DNA of 10,764 bases, taken from the NCBI GenBank assembly GCA_019747615.1, contig JAIEQQ010000735.1, positions 1-10,764 on the forward strand, read 5' to 3'. This document shows, in pieces, positions 1-6,306 of the stretch. The notes under the pieces are model-generated. The model was given only the letters and a program-made list of their open reading frames with translations. It was not told where the DNA came from and did not search any database. Every line of letters starts with the position of its first letter. The stretch's first letter is position 1. The translations under genes and the position numbers were made by a program. Source of the stretch: Phycisphaerales bacterium. Lineage in GTDB: Bacteria; Planctomycetota; Phycisphaerae; Phycisphaerales; UBA1924.

Positions 1-1
1 G

Positions 2-586
2 GCCCGAAGCGGCGAGGGATTCGACATCGTCCTGTGCGAGAACGACCTGCCCGATATGCCCGGGACGAAGTTCATCGAGGCCTTGCGCTGCAAGGGCGGG
101 CAGATGCCGATCATCGTGACAACGAGCGACGGTCGCATCGCGACGCGCACCGAGGCCCGTGAGGCCTGCGCTAGCGCGTATCTCTGCAAGCCGTTCACTC
201 AGGATCAACTCCTGCGTGCGCTGGCCGAGTTCATGCTCATGGAGGCCTCGGACACCGATTCTGGCGGCCCGGTCTACAGCACGCTGGTGCCCACCGACTC
301 GGCGTATACGTTCGTCCCCGAGTTCATCGAGGAACTGCGGGAGTCCGTCACGAAGATCAACGCCGCGATCACCGCGGCGGACGTCGCGGTCCTGAAGCGC
401 CTCTGCTCACAGATCCGCGGGTCGGCCAAGGGCCTGGGCTTCCCGATCCTCGGCTCGTCCGCCGATGCCGCCGTGATTGCCCTCGAACGCGGAAAGGCAC
501 CCGCGGATTGGAGCCGCGCCGTCCGATCGCTGGTTGGCATCGCGCTGCGGGTCCGCGTGCGTGAGGCTGAGCGGAAGGCGGGCTGA
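2..586 (+). CDS. Degenerate receiver-HPt protein (5' truncated)
   Basis: The reading frame is open from the window edge, so the N-terminus is missing. The first part is the second half of a response-regulator receiver domain: a beta-3 strand with FDIVLCENDLPDMPG (bases about 20-64), a VTTS switch segment and a YLCKPF segment with the conserved lysine. The phospho-accepting aspartate that should sit four residues before the LPDM proline is Glu (GAG, 38-40). After a short linker, a C-terminal helical region matches an HPt domain around the IRGSAKGLG motif. The histidine that normally precedes that motif (H-x-L-K-G-S-A) is Ser (TCA, 407-409). Both phosphotransfer residues are therefore replaced, suggesting a non-phosphorylated scaffold or a locked regulator. 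That functional reading is inference; the two domain calls are firm. The stop codon lies just before queF. Confidence 0.85.
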   Translation, partial: ARSGEGFDIVLCENDLPDMPGTKFIEALRCKGGQMPIIVTTSDGRIATRTEAREACASAYLCKPFTQDQLLRALAEFMLMEASDTDSGGPVYSTLVPTDSAYTFVPEFIEELRESVTKINAAITAADVAVLKRLCSQIRGSAKGLGFPILGSSADAAVIALERGKAPADWSRAVRSLVGIALRVRVREAERKAG

Positions 587-607
587 TGCCGCGGGCCGCG
601 CGCACGC

Positions 608-613
608 TACCAT
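608..613 (+). promoter_or_regulatory. Candidate -10 box for queF
   Basis: TACCAT, preceded by GC, lies 5 bases before the preferred queF ATG at 619. It resembles the other TA-rich hexamers that sit almost directly before starts in this window. No clear -35 was seen. The 5-base spacing is shorter than at def and hpnH, so this is a weaker example. Confidence 0.35.
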
Positions 614-618
614 CGGCG

Positions 619-1011
619 ATGCCGAATCCCGCACTTCTAGAAGCCTTCGAAACGCCCTCTCGCACGCCATTTGTCATCGAGCACGTGAGCGACGAGTTCA
701 CCTCCGTCTGTCCGAAAACCGGCCACCCGGACTTCGGCTCCATCACGCTCCGCTATCAGCCCGCGCCCGCAGGCACACCCGCCAGCGCCCGCGGCTGCGT
801 CGAGCTCAAATCCCTCAAGCTCTACTACCAGTCCTTCCGCAGCGAGGGCATCTATTACGAGGCGGTGAGCAACCGCCTCCGCGATGACCTCGTCGCGCTG
901 CTCTCGCCCGCGTGGCTCCAGATCATCACCGACTGGAAAGGCCGCGGCGGAATCCGCTCGGTCATCCGCGCCGACTTCGGCGACGTTCCCGCGCACTTTC
1001 GCGGGCGGTAG
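619..1011 (+). CDS. queF: NADPH-dependent preQ0 reductase QueF
   Basis: This is the short, unimodular form of 7-cyano-7-deazaguanine reductase, which reduces the nitrile of preQ0 to the aminomethyl group of preQ1 in queuosine synthesis (cytoplasmic). Visible motifs are FTSVCPKTGHPDFG with the thioimide-forming cysteine (residue 31) and the proton-relay aspartate (38), and the family signature ELKSLKLYYQSFR (62-74). The glutamate after GIYY (residue 81) matches the substrate-binding Glu, but the preceding His of the usual FHE is Tyr. Length is 130 residues. I prefer ATG 619 because MPNPALLEAF matches the family's usual N-terminus. An in-frame ATG at 586 overlaps the upstream stop (TGATG) and has GGAAGG at 573-578, 7 bases away, so translation coupled to the upstream gene with an 11-residue extension is a real alternative. 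Confidence 0.93.
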   Translation: MPNPALLEAFETPSRTPFVIEHVSDEFTSVCPKTGHPDFGSITLRYQPAPAGTPASARGCVELKSLKLYYQSFRSEGIYYEAVSNRLRDDLVALLSPAWLQIITDWKGRGGIRSVIRADFGDVPAHFRGR

Positions 1012-1104
1012 ATCGTGCCATCTGCCGCGCTCTCCGCCGTGCCATCGAGGTCCGACCTGGGCCCTGGATGCTTGAGCAACACCATGTCAACGGTCACAGC
1101 TCGC

Positions 1105-1110
1105 TAAACT
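1105..1110 (+). promoter_or_regulatory. Candidate -10 box for tRNA-Arg
   Basis: TAAACT in the context GCTAAACT lies 27 bases before the mature tRNA 5' end. A start about 7 bases downstream would leave a leader of about 20 bases for RNase P to remove. The same hexamer precedes def and hpnH. No convincing -35 sits 17 bases upstream. The rest of 1012-1137 shows nothing else. Confidence 0.45.
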
Positions 1111-1137
1111 TCGGCTGGCGCGTTCGACGCGATTCAT

Positions 1138-1211
1138 GCTCCGGTAGCTCAGTTGGATAGAGCGGCGGTCTTCGAAACCGCAGGTCGCAGGTTCGAGCCC
1201 TGCCCGGGGTA
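1138..1211 (+). tRNA. tRNA-Arg (anticodon TCG)
   Basis: A full cloverleaf can be folded by hand. The acceptor stem is GCTCCGG (1138-1144) with CCGGGGT (1204-1210). The D stem is GCTC/GAGC with loop AGTTGGATA. The anticodon stem is GCGGT/ACCGC with loop CTTCGAA, giving anticodon TCG at 1172-1174, which reads CGA Arg codons. The variable loop is AGGTC, and the T arm is GCAGG/CCTGC with loop TTCGAGC. The discriminator base is A1211. CCA is not encoded (the next bases are TTG). The first acceptor pair is G-U. The gene ends 9 bases before the stop codon of the convergent kdsB. Confidence 0.95.
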
Positions 1212-1220
1212 TTGCCTTCT

Positions 1221-1982
1221 TCAGTGAGCGCGACGCGAGTTCCATCGCTGGACGAACGCTTCGTACTGCTCCGGCGTGTCAACACCCGGAGCGCCAGGCT
1301 CACAGAGCCCCACGCCGATCGTCAGCCCATGTTCCAGCACGCGAAGCTGTTCAAGCTGCTCGGTCCGTTCCAGCGGCGTCGAGGCCATCTGCGCGTACCG
1401 CTGCAAAAACGCGTTCCGATACGCGTAAACGCCGACATGCCGTAGCGGCCCGCTCTGGGGATCCTTGCGATGGTCGCGATCGTGCGGGATCGCGCTCCGC
1501 GAAAAGTACAGCGCTCCGGCGTCTGCGCGCCGCACAACCTTCACGATGTTCGGATTCGCAAAGTCCGCGTCCGACGCGATCGGACACGCCACCGTGCCAA
1601 CCACCGCGCCCGGCGTCGTCAGGAGCGCCCGCACCGCGGCATCAATCGTCTCGGGCTCGATCTCCGGCTCGTCGCCCTGCGCGTTGACGATGATCTCATC
1701 GGGCTCAAGGTTCAGCAGCGTCGCCGCCTCCGCCAGCCGGCTCGTGCCGTTGGCATGATCCGCCGACGTCAGCACCACGCGGGTGCCAAAGGGCCTCAGC
1801 GCTTCGACGATCGACTGATCGTCCGCTGCGACGATGGCCAATCTACAGCACCTCGCCATCGCCGCCCGCTCAACAACATGCTGGACCAACGGCAACCCTG
1901 TCCGCGCCAGAAGCACCTTCCCGGGCAGCCGCGTAGACGCCAGCCGCGCCGGCACAATGATCACCGCAGACGCGACGCTCAT
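1221..1982 (-). CDS. kdsB: 3-deoxy-manno-octulosonate cytidylyltransferase KdsB
   Basis: This enzyme activates Kdo with CTP to give CMP-Kdo, the donor for the inner core of lipopolysaccharide (cytoplasmic). The N-terminal nucleotide-binding motif VPARLASTRLPGK lies at residues 10-22. ADHANGTSRLAE (74-85), the metal-binding NAQGDEPEI (100-108), ALYFSRSAIPHDRD and LRHVGVYAYR follow, and the C-terminus carries LEQLRVLEHG and GVDTPEQYE, all in family order. Length is 253 residues from ATG 1982, close to the usual 245-260. An in-frame GTG at 2021 would add 13 residues without family resemblance, so 1982 is preferred. It reads in the same direction as the TPR gene, with a hexamer-repeat spacer between. 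Its start overlaps the stop of a possible short ORF (ATGA). Presence of kdsB implies a Kdo-containing outer membrane. Confidence 0.95.
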   Translation of the reverse strand: MSVASAVIIVPARLASTRLPGKVLLARTGLPLVQHVVERAAMARCCRLAIVAADDQSIVEALRPFGTRVVLTSADHANGTSRLAEAATLLNLEPDEIIVNAQGDEPEIEPETIDAAVRALLTTPGAVVGTVACPIASDADFANPNIVKVVRRADAGALYFSRSAIPHDRDHRKDPQSGPLRHVGVYAYRNAFLQRYAQMASTPLERTEQLEQLRVLEHGLTIGVGLCEPGAPGVDTPEQYEAFVQRWNSRRAH

Positions 1983-2101
1983 GCCCACAACAATCCCATG
2001 CTCATCGAGCCACTCGCGCACACGGCTTGTTTCACGTTCACGTTCTCTCGCACATTCCGTTTCATGTTCATGTTCGCGTTCATGTTCTGCTTCGCGTTCA
2101 T
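1979..2101 (-). CDS. Possible 40-residue repeat-encoded ORF
   Basis: On the minus strand an ATG at 2101-2099 opens a frame of 40 codons that stops with the TGA at 1981-1979, overlapping the kdsB ATG as ATGA. AGAGG lies about 5 bases before the ATG, directly next to the TPR gene's TAG. The peptide begins MNAKQNMNANMNMKRNV and is Asn/Met/Val-rich because the DNA is a hexamer repeat read as dipeptides. It ends in GLLWA. No family is recognised. It could be a translational-coupling leader for kdsB, or simply an open frame produced by the repeat. Coding status is uncertain. Confidence 0.3.
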   Translation of the reverse strand: MNAKQNMNANMNMKRNVRENVNVKQAVCASGSMSMGLLWA

Positions 2102-2107
2102 GCTCGC
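2031..2107. repeat. Degenerate hexamer tandem repeat
   Basis: The plus strand carries about a dozen imperfect head-to-tail copies of a six-base unit, mainly GTTCAT, GTTCGC and GTTCAC, interrupted near 2051-2060. It fills the spacer between the TPR stop codon (2110-2112) and the kdsB start region. The pattern is clear by eye and unlike any other part of the window. Confidence 0.85.
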
Positions 2108-2109
2108 CT

Positions 2110-3645
2110 CTACGCCGTCGCGGTCGCCGTGCCGGCCCCGCCCGTCTGCCGAAGCTGCGCGATCAACGCCTTCAACTGATCTCGCTTGGCCCGGATATCG
2201 CGATAGCCGATCTGCTGGATGGCGATCGCGCTAGCGATCTTCTCCGCCTCCAGAGCGCGGCTCAGATCCCGCGTCCCCTCCGCCTGCTTCAGCAAGCTCG
2301 ACATCAGCCCATACCGCAGTTCCAGCCCGACCTCATCGTTCGCGTCGGCGTGCTGTTCCAACGCCTGCTTAAACGTCTCGGTGGCCTCTTCCGTCCAATC
2401 AAGCTCCTGAAACGCGATGCCCAGACACGCCAGAGCCGCGGAGCGCTGCTTCGGCTCGTCCTTGGCTTTCTGAAGCTGCTCGATCGCTTTCTCAGGCTGG
2501 CGATCGCGCAGGTAACACTTGCCCAGTTCGAGCTTCAGTTGCAGGTTCGTCGGGTACGCCTGCACCTGCAGCTCAAGTTCGCTGGTCTGCAAGCGGTTCT
2601 GCTCTTCCGCGGCTTTGGCAAACGCATCTCTCGCCGCGTCGTCGGAGGGATTCGCGTCCGCCGCCGCTTTGAGCTTCGCCACCTCGCCTCGCCCGATCGC
2701 CAGGCGGATATCGCCAGCGCTCTTGCGGAAGCCGAACTCCTGCGTCGAGACGTACGCCTTCTCAGCCACCTCGATCGCGGTCGTCAAGTCCGCCGGCGTC
2801 CGGCGTTGCACAAGCACCTGGATGTACTTGCGGATGAACGCGCGATCAGTCGGAGATGCCTCATACTCCGCCTTCGCCGCGAGAATCGCCTTCTGCTGGC
2901 CCTCGTCGGTCTTCACGAGCGAGCGTTCCTCGTTCAGCAGTCGCTGCTTCTCGGCATCCTTGATGTTCTGCCGATACCCGCCCTCTTTGCCGGTGTTCTC
3001 GTAGCCGCCTTTGTGCATCGTCGCCTGAGCGCTGAGATTGCGGACATCCGCCGAGAGCTTGTTGTCCGACGGATCCAGCCGCATGCCGACCTCGCCGGCC
3101 TGCACCGCCAGATCGAACATCTCCAGCTTGACGAACGACTCCAGCAACGTGACGAACCAGTCCTTGCGAGGGCGATCGTTTTTGATGCAGACGCCCAGGG
3201 CGCTGCCGCCCAGCAGCTCGCCCACATCGCGGAGGTTCAACGTCGCGATCGAGCTCACAACCTTCACCGCCGGGCGAGGCTCACGGATGTTGATCCCCCA
3301 CTCCAGCAACGCGCCAAGGAACTTGTGAACCGGGGTCGATCCCGACACCGCCGCGGCGGTCTCTTTGCTCGTGCTTGTGGCGCCGTTGGCGCGGAACTGA
3401 TCGCACGACGCGAAGAACCCGCGGATCGCATCAAGATTGTTCGGCTCGAACCGCAGCCCCTGCAGCCACAGACTGATCGCGTACTCGTACTGCCCGGTAT
3501 CGTGGACCGAGCGGGCTCGATCGAAGAACCGCTTGGCCTTCTCGGGCGAGAACTCCATGCCGTCGCCCGAGGGCTTGGGCGGCTCGCCGGAGCCGCCGCC
3601 TTTGTCACCGCCGCCAGATTTGCCGAAAATGCCGAAAAGGGCCAA
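2110..3645 (-). CDS. TPR-repeat protein of unknown role
   Basis: This 511-residue protein begins MALFGIFGK and continues into a Gly/Ser/Pro-rich stretch (residues 8-30). It is then almost entirely helical. TPR-like units with the W/L-G-Y-A-F-A-P pattern are visible near residues 35-70 (ARSVHDTGQYEYAISLW), 165-200, 355-400 (LELGKCYLRDRQPEKAIEQL) and 402-435 (ACLGIAFQELDWTEEATETF). Residues 222-350 are charged and probably coiled. There is no signal peptide or membrane segment, so it is probably a cytoplasmic protein-protein scaffold. The C-terminus is a TGGAGTATATA tail. The start is TTG, chosen for its strong Shine-Dalgarno and lack of a better start. It is divergent from def and upstream of kdsB on the same strand. 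The specific partner or process cannot be read from the sequence. Confidence 0.85.
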   Translation of the reverse strand: MALFGIFGKSGGGDKGGGSGEPPKPSGDGMEFSPEKAKRFFDRARSVHDTGQYEYAISLWLQGLRFEPNNLDAIRGFFASCDQFRANGATSTSKETAAAVSGSTPVHKFLGALLEWGINIREPRPAVKVVSSIATLNLRDVGELLGGSALGVCIKNDRPRKDWFVTLLESFVKLEMFDLAVQAGEVGMRLDPSDNKLSADVRNLSAQATMHKGGYENTGKEGGYRQNIKDAEKQRLLNEERSLVKTDEGQQKAILAAKAEYEASPTDRAFIRKYIQVLVQRRTPADLTTAIEVAEKAYVSTQEFGFRKSAGDIRLAIGRGEVAKLKAAADANPSDDAARDAFAKAAEEQNRLQTSELELQVQAYPTNLQLKLELGKCYLRDRQPEKAIEQLQKAKDEPKQRSAALACLGIAFQELDWTEEATETFKQALEQHADANDEVGLELRYGLMSSLLKQAEGTRDLSRALEAEKIASAIAIQQIGYRDIRAKRDQLKALIAQLRQTGGAGTATATA

Positions 3646-3651
3646 CGGGCG

Positions 3652-3657
3652 CTCCTT
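3652..3657 (-). promoter_or_regulatory. Ribosome binding site deciding a TTG start
   Basis: AAGGAG on the minus strand lies 6 bases upstream of TTG 3645-3643. It supports this non-ATG start for the TPR protein. It is one of the few strong Shine-Dalgarno sequences in the window. Confidence 0.7.
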
Positions 3658-3773
3658 GCCTTTGAAATGCTCCCGAACACACGCGGCCCAACTCGCCGCG
3701 CACCATCAGCCCCCGACCCGCTACGCCCACTTACGGGGACGGACGTTTCACGACCGCGGCCCCGCCAAGCCCC

Positions 3774-3779
3774 ATGTTA
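3774..3779 (-). promoter_or_regulatory. Candidate -10 box for TPR-kdsB unit
   Basis: TAACAT in the context GCTAACAT on the minus strand resembles the other -10 candidates but lies about 128 bases before the TTG start, implying a long leader. It falls in the 192-base divergent spacer between the TPR gene and def. No other element was recognised in that spacer besides the def -10. Weak call. Confidence 0.25.
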
Positions 3780-3823
3780 GCAAAACCCTGGGCCCGCGGC
3801 CAACAGATCCGCCCCGATGCCCC

Positions 3824-3829
3824 TAAACT
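3824..3829 (+). promoter_or_regulatory. -10 box for def-fmt, near-leaderless
   Basis: TAAACT within the block CCTAAACTC ends 8 bases before ATG 3838. Normal -10 to +1 spacing would start the transcript one or two bases before the ATG. The same nine-base block with the same spacing precedes hpnH. Its position argues against the upstream in-frame ATG at 3817, which would place the box inside the coding sequence. Confidence 0.55.
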
Positions 3830-3837
3830 CCCAGAGC

Positions 3838-4401
3838 ATGATGCGCGACGTCAGCGAACTGGACATCACGACCTACCCCGAGCCGGTCCTGCGCGAACGA
3901 GCCGTCGCGATCCCCGCCGTCAACGACGACGTCCGCGCCGTCGCCCAGCGCATGATCGAGGTCATGCACCGCTTGGAGGGCATCGGGCTCGCCGCCCCGC
4001 AAATCGGCCTCAGTTGGCGGATGTTCGTCGCCCACGTTCACGAAGACGAAGAAGATGGCCGCTTCGCCGATACCGATCCTCCCTCAGCCACGCTCCAGCC
4101 CGAGGTCTACATCAACCCGGTCCTCTCGGATTTCTCCCCCGAACGCGAGCCCTTTAGCGAAGGCTGCCTCAGCCTTCCCAAGATCCGCGGCGAGGTCATC
4201 CGCCCCACCTCCGTCACCATCACGGCGCTGGACCCGCACGGCAACCCCTTCACCCGACGCGCCACCGGCCTGCTCGCCCGCTGCTGGCAGCACGAAATGG
4301 ACCATCTGGATGGCGTGCTCATTATCGACCGCATGACCCAGATGTCGCGCCTCAAGAACCGCCAGCTCGTGCGCGAGCTCGAGCGCCGAGGGAACGCCTG
4401 A
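3838..4401 (+). CDS. def: Peptide deformylase
   Basis: This enzyme removes the N-formyl group from nascent proteins, using a metal ion held by one Cys and two His (cytoplasmic, ribosome-associated). All three family motifs are present: GIGLAAPQ (residues 48-55), EGCLS with the metal-binding Cys (110), and QHEMDH with His152, Glu153 and His156. Length is 187 residues. A short acidic insertion, HEDEEDGRFADTD, sits between motifs 1 and 2. I chose the ATG at 3838 because the TAAACT box lies 8 bases upstream. ATG 3841 and ATG 3817 are in-frame alternatives. The stop TGA directly abuts the GTG start of fmt with no spacer, so this is the standard def-fmt operon: fmt adds the formyl group that def later removes. 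Confidence 0.96.
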   Translation: MMRDVSELDITTYPEPVLRERAVAIPAVNDDVRAVAQRMIEVMHRLEGIGLAAPQIGLSWRMFVAHVHEDEEDGRFADTDPPSATLQPEVYINPVLSDFSPEREPFSEGCLSLPKIRGEVIRPTSVTITALDPHGNPFTRRATGLLARCWQHEMDHLDGVLIIDRMTQMSRLKNRQLVRELERRGNA

Positions 4402-5445
4402 GTGCCAAGCCCGATGCGAATCGCGTTCCTCGGGGCTGGGGCTTTCGGCATCCCAACGCTGGACATGCTCCGTCAGCGTCACACCCTCGTGGCCGTCATC
4501 ACTCAGCCCGACAAACCCTCCGGTCGCGGCAAGGTTCTCACGCCAACCGACGTCGCCCAGTGGGCCGCGATCAGTGCCCCGGATGTCCCCGTCTTCAAGC
4601 CCGCGAATATCAACGAACCAAGCGAGATCGAGAGCATCCGAGCCCTCGTCGGCCCCGGCCGCGTTGACGCCTGGGTGATCATCGCCTTTGGCCAGAAGCT
4701 CTCGCCCGAGTTGCTCGACGGGCTGTGGGCGATCAACCTGCACGGGTCACTGCTGCCCCGCTGGCGCGGCGCCGGGCCGGTGCAGGCCGCGGTGCTCGCC
4801 GGCGACGCCGAGACCGGCAATAGCGTGATCACGATCGCCCAGCGCATGGACGCCGGCCTCATCCTCGGCCAAAGCAAACGCCCGCTCGAACCGCACATCA
4901 CCAGTGGCGATCTGCACGACCTCCTCAGCGCCGACGGCCCGGCGCTCGTCCAGACCGTGCTTGAACGACACGCCGTGAACGCCGATGTCGCGATCGTTCA
5001 GGACGAGTCGCTTGTCACGCGCGCTCGCAAACTCTCAAAGGCCGACTCGTGGGTGGAGTTCACCGACACCGCCGAAGCCTGCCGTCGTCGCATCAACGGC
5101 CTCAGCCCATGGCCCGGCGTCAGCGTCACGTTTCGCGGCGAGCCCCTCAAACTCCTCCGCTCGACGACGATGCTCGACGACATTCCCGCCGGCGCGATGG
5201 AGCAGGTCGAAGCCCATCGGCGCGTGCCGCGCCCCGCAGGTCAGATCATCGCCGGAGCGACCGGCCTCATCGCGTGCACGGGCGGCACGGTCCTGCGCCT
5301 GTGCGATGTGCAAGCCCCCGGCAAGCGTGCCATGAAATGGTCCGAGTTTGCCAACGGCGCCAAGATCGCCGGCTTCCCGACCGACGACGACCAGTTTCGC
5401 CTCATCGGCGGCCGACCCGCGCCAGCCACGACGCAAACGCCATGA
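4402..5445 (+). CDS. fmt: Methionyl-tRNA formyltransferase
   Basis: This enzyme transfers a formyl group from 10-formyltetrahydrofolate to initiator Met-tRNA. The N-terminal Rossmann-like domain begins with MRIAFLGAGAFGIPTL. The catalytic core INLHGSLLPRWRGAGPVQ carries Asn112 and His114, and QRMDAGLIL carries Asp150, which together form the family's catalytic triad. QPDKPSGRGK (35-44) is the substrate loop. The C-terminal tRNA-binding domain starts near residue 205 and contains RRINGLSPWPGVSVTF. Length (347) is slightly above the usual 310-320, mostly at the C-terminus. The start is GTG 4402: GAGGGA at 4388-4393 is 8 bases away, while the in-frame ATG at 4414 would be too far from it. It is translationally coupled to def. 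Confidence 0.96.
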   Translation: MPSPMRIAFLGAGAFGIPTLDMLRQRHTLVAVITQPDKPSGRGKVLTPTDVAQWAAISAPDVPVFKPANINEPSEIESIRALVGPGRVDAWVIIAFGQKLSPELLDGLWAINLHGSLLPRWRGAGPVQAAVLAGDAETGNSVITIAQRMDAGLILGQSKRPLEPHITSGDLHDLLSADGPALVQTVLERHAVNADVAIVQDESLVTRARKLSKADSWVEFTDTAEACRRRINGLSPWPGVSVTFRGEPLKLLRSTTMLDDIPAGAMEQVEAHRRVPRPAGQIIAGATGLIACTGGTVLRLCDVQAPGKRAMKWSEFANGAKIAGFPTDDDQFRLIGGRPAPATTQTP

Positions 5446-5470
5446 CACGCGGCTCATGCGCTGGTACAGT
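5442..5470 (+). promoter_or_regulatory. Sigma-70-like promoter for the metalloprotease gene
   Basis: ATGACA (5442-5447), 17 bases, then TACAGT (5465-5470) form the most complete -35/-10 pair in the window. The -35 overlaps the fmt stop codon. It implies independent transcription of the following gene. Confidence 0.5.
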
Positions 5471-5479
5471 TCGCTGAGC

Positions 5480-5486
5480 AAGGAGG
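5480..5486 (+). promoter_or_regulatory. Ribosome binding site for a GTG start
   Basis: AAGGAGG lies 4 bases before GTG 5491. The match to the anti-Shine-Dalgarno is complete although the spacing is short. It decides the non-ATG start. Confidence 0.65.
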
Positions 5487-5490
5487 CTCT

Positions 5491-6303
5491 GTGCTGACGC
5501 TTTGGGACCTGATCGAACCCGCCGCGCGACGTATCTTGCCGGGGCTGAGCCGCCCGGCCAAAGTCGCGCCGCCGGTTCTAGTCGCGCCGCCCGCGCCGCG
5601 TCCACAGCAGTCGAAGCTGGTCCCGCTCGCACCCGCAGCACCGCCGGTCGCTGCAGCAACAAAGACCGCTGCTCCCCGCCGCCGGGCCCGCGTCGCAATC
5701 GCGAAGCCCGTCGATCACGCCGCAGCGACACCACCGGCCGCTCAACCATCGCGTACCGAGTCCGCTCAAGAAACGTACGACCGCGTCGTACAACTCATGC
5801 TCACGACGCACAACATCCGCGTCAAGCGCTGGCGCACCGCGATGTCCGGCGTCGCGTGGTATGTCGAGTATCGCGACGGCACAATCTCGCGGTTGCTCGA
5901 ATCACCGAAGCCCAAGGGCCCGATGTCGATGGCGATCTTCCTGCACGAGGTCGGCCACCACGCCATCGGCTTCAACCGGTACAAGCCGCGTTGCCTCGAG
6001 GAATACCACGCGTGGCGCTGGTCGCTCGACGCGATGGAGGCCCAGGGCCTGAACATCACCGACAGCGTCCGCTATCGCATGCACCTTTCGCTCTGGTACG
6101 CAGTCTCCAAGGCTCGCCGGCGCGGGCTGAAGGTCTTGCCGGACGAACTCGCACCGTTCACCGAGCGCCCCGCGAAGATCCGCGCCACCGATCGCGAGCA
6201 GCCGCGGCGAGCTTTGATCGCACGCGCTGGCACCATCCGCATGACACATTCCTCAGCGTCCCCCGTGCCGCCGATCGCACCACCGCCCCCATCGCGTGCC
6301 TGA
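5491..6303 (+). CDS. Predicted HExxH zinc metalloprotease
   Basis: This 270-residue protein has a zincin active-site motif, FLHEVGHHAIGF, with His152, Glu153 and His156. About 14 residues later, CLEEYHAWRW offers Glu170 or Glu171 as a third zinc ligand, the gluzincin arrangement also used by ImmA/IrrE-like peptidases. Residues 20-92 are Pro/Ala-rich with basic patches (RRRAR), probably a disordered linker. The catalytic domain spans about 93-215, and the tail after 250 is Pro-rich again. No clear signal peptide or membrane helix is seen, although the first 18 residues are fairly hydrophobic. It has its own promoter and ribosome binding site downstream of fmt, so it is probably not part of that operon. 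I do not recognise the specific family, and substrate and role are unknown. Confidence 0.8.
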   Translation: MLTLWDLIEPAARRILPGLSRPAKVAPPVLVAPPAPRPQQSKLVPLAPAAPPVAAATKTAAPRRRARVAIAKPVDHAAATPPAAQPSRTESAQETYDRVVQLMLTTHNIRVKRWRTAMSGVAWYVEYRDGTISRLLESPKPKGPMSMAIFLHEVGHHAIGFNRYKPRCLEEYHAWRWSLDAMEAQGLNITDSVRYRMHLSLWYAVSKARRRGLKVLPDELAPFTERPAKIRATDREQPRRALIARAGTIRMTHSSASPVPPIAPPPPSRA

Positions 6304-6306
6304 ACC

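Noticed and set aside
1094..1303. Minus-strand 69-codon frame containing PGRARTCDLRFRRPPLYP
   Set aside because: This is the well-known false protein produced by translating the antisense strand of a tRNA gene.
1983..2021. Longer KdsB from GTG 2021
   Set aside because: The extra 13 residues have no family counterpart, and the standard KdsB N-terminus begins right after ATG 1982.
2031..2107. CRISPR array
   Set aside because: The unit is only six bases with no unique spacers; it is a simple tandem repeat.
3774..3776. Short leaderless peptide starting at the ATG within GCTAACATG on the minus strand
   Set aside because: It gives only 14 codons before TAA with no supporting feature, so chance is the simpler explanation.
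1834..3780. 648-codon plus-strand open frame, the longest in the window
   Set aside because: It lies antisense to the TPR gene and the kdsB start, is Arg/Leu-rich without domains, and runs through a repeat and promoters. The minus-strand proteins have family motifs, so this is a GC-driven shadow.
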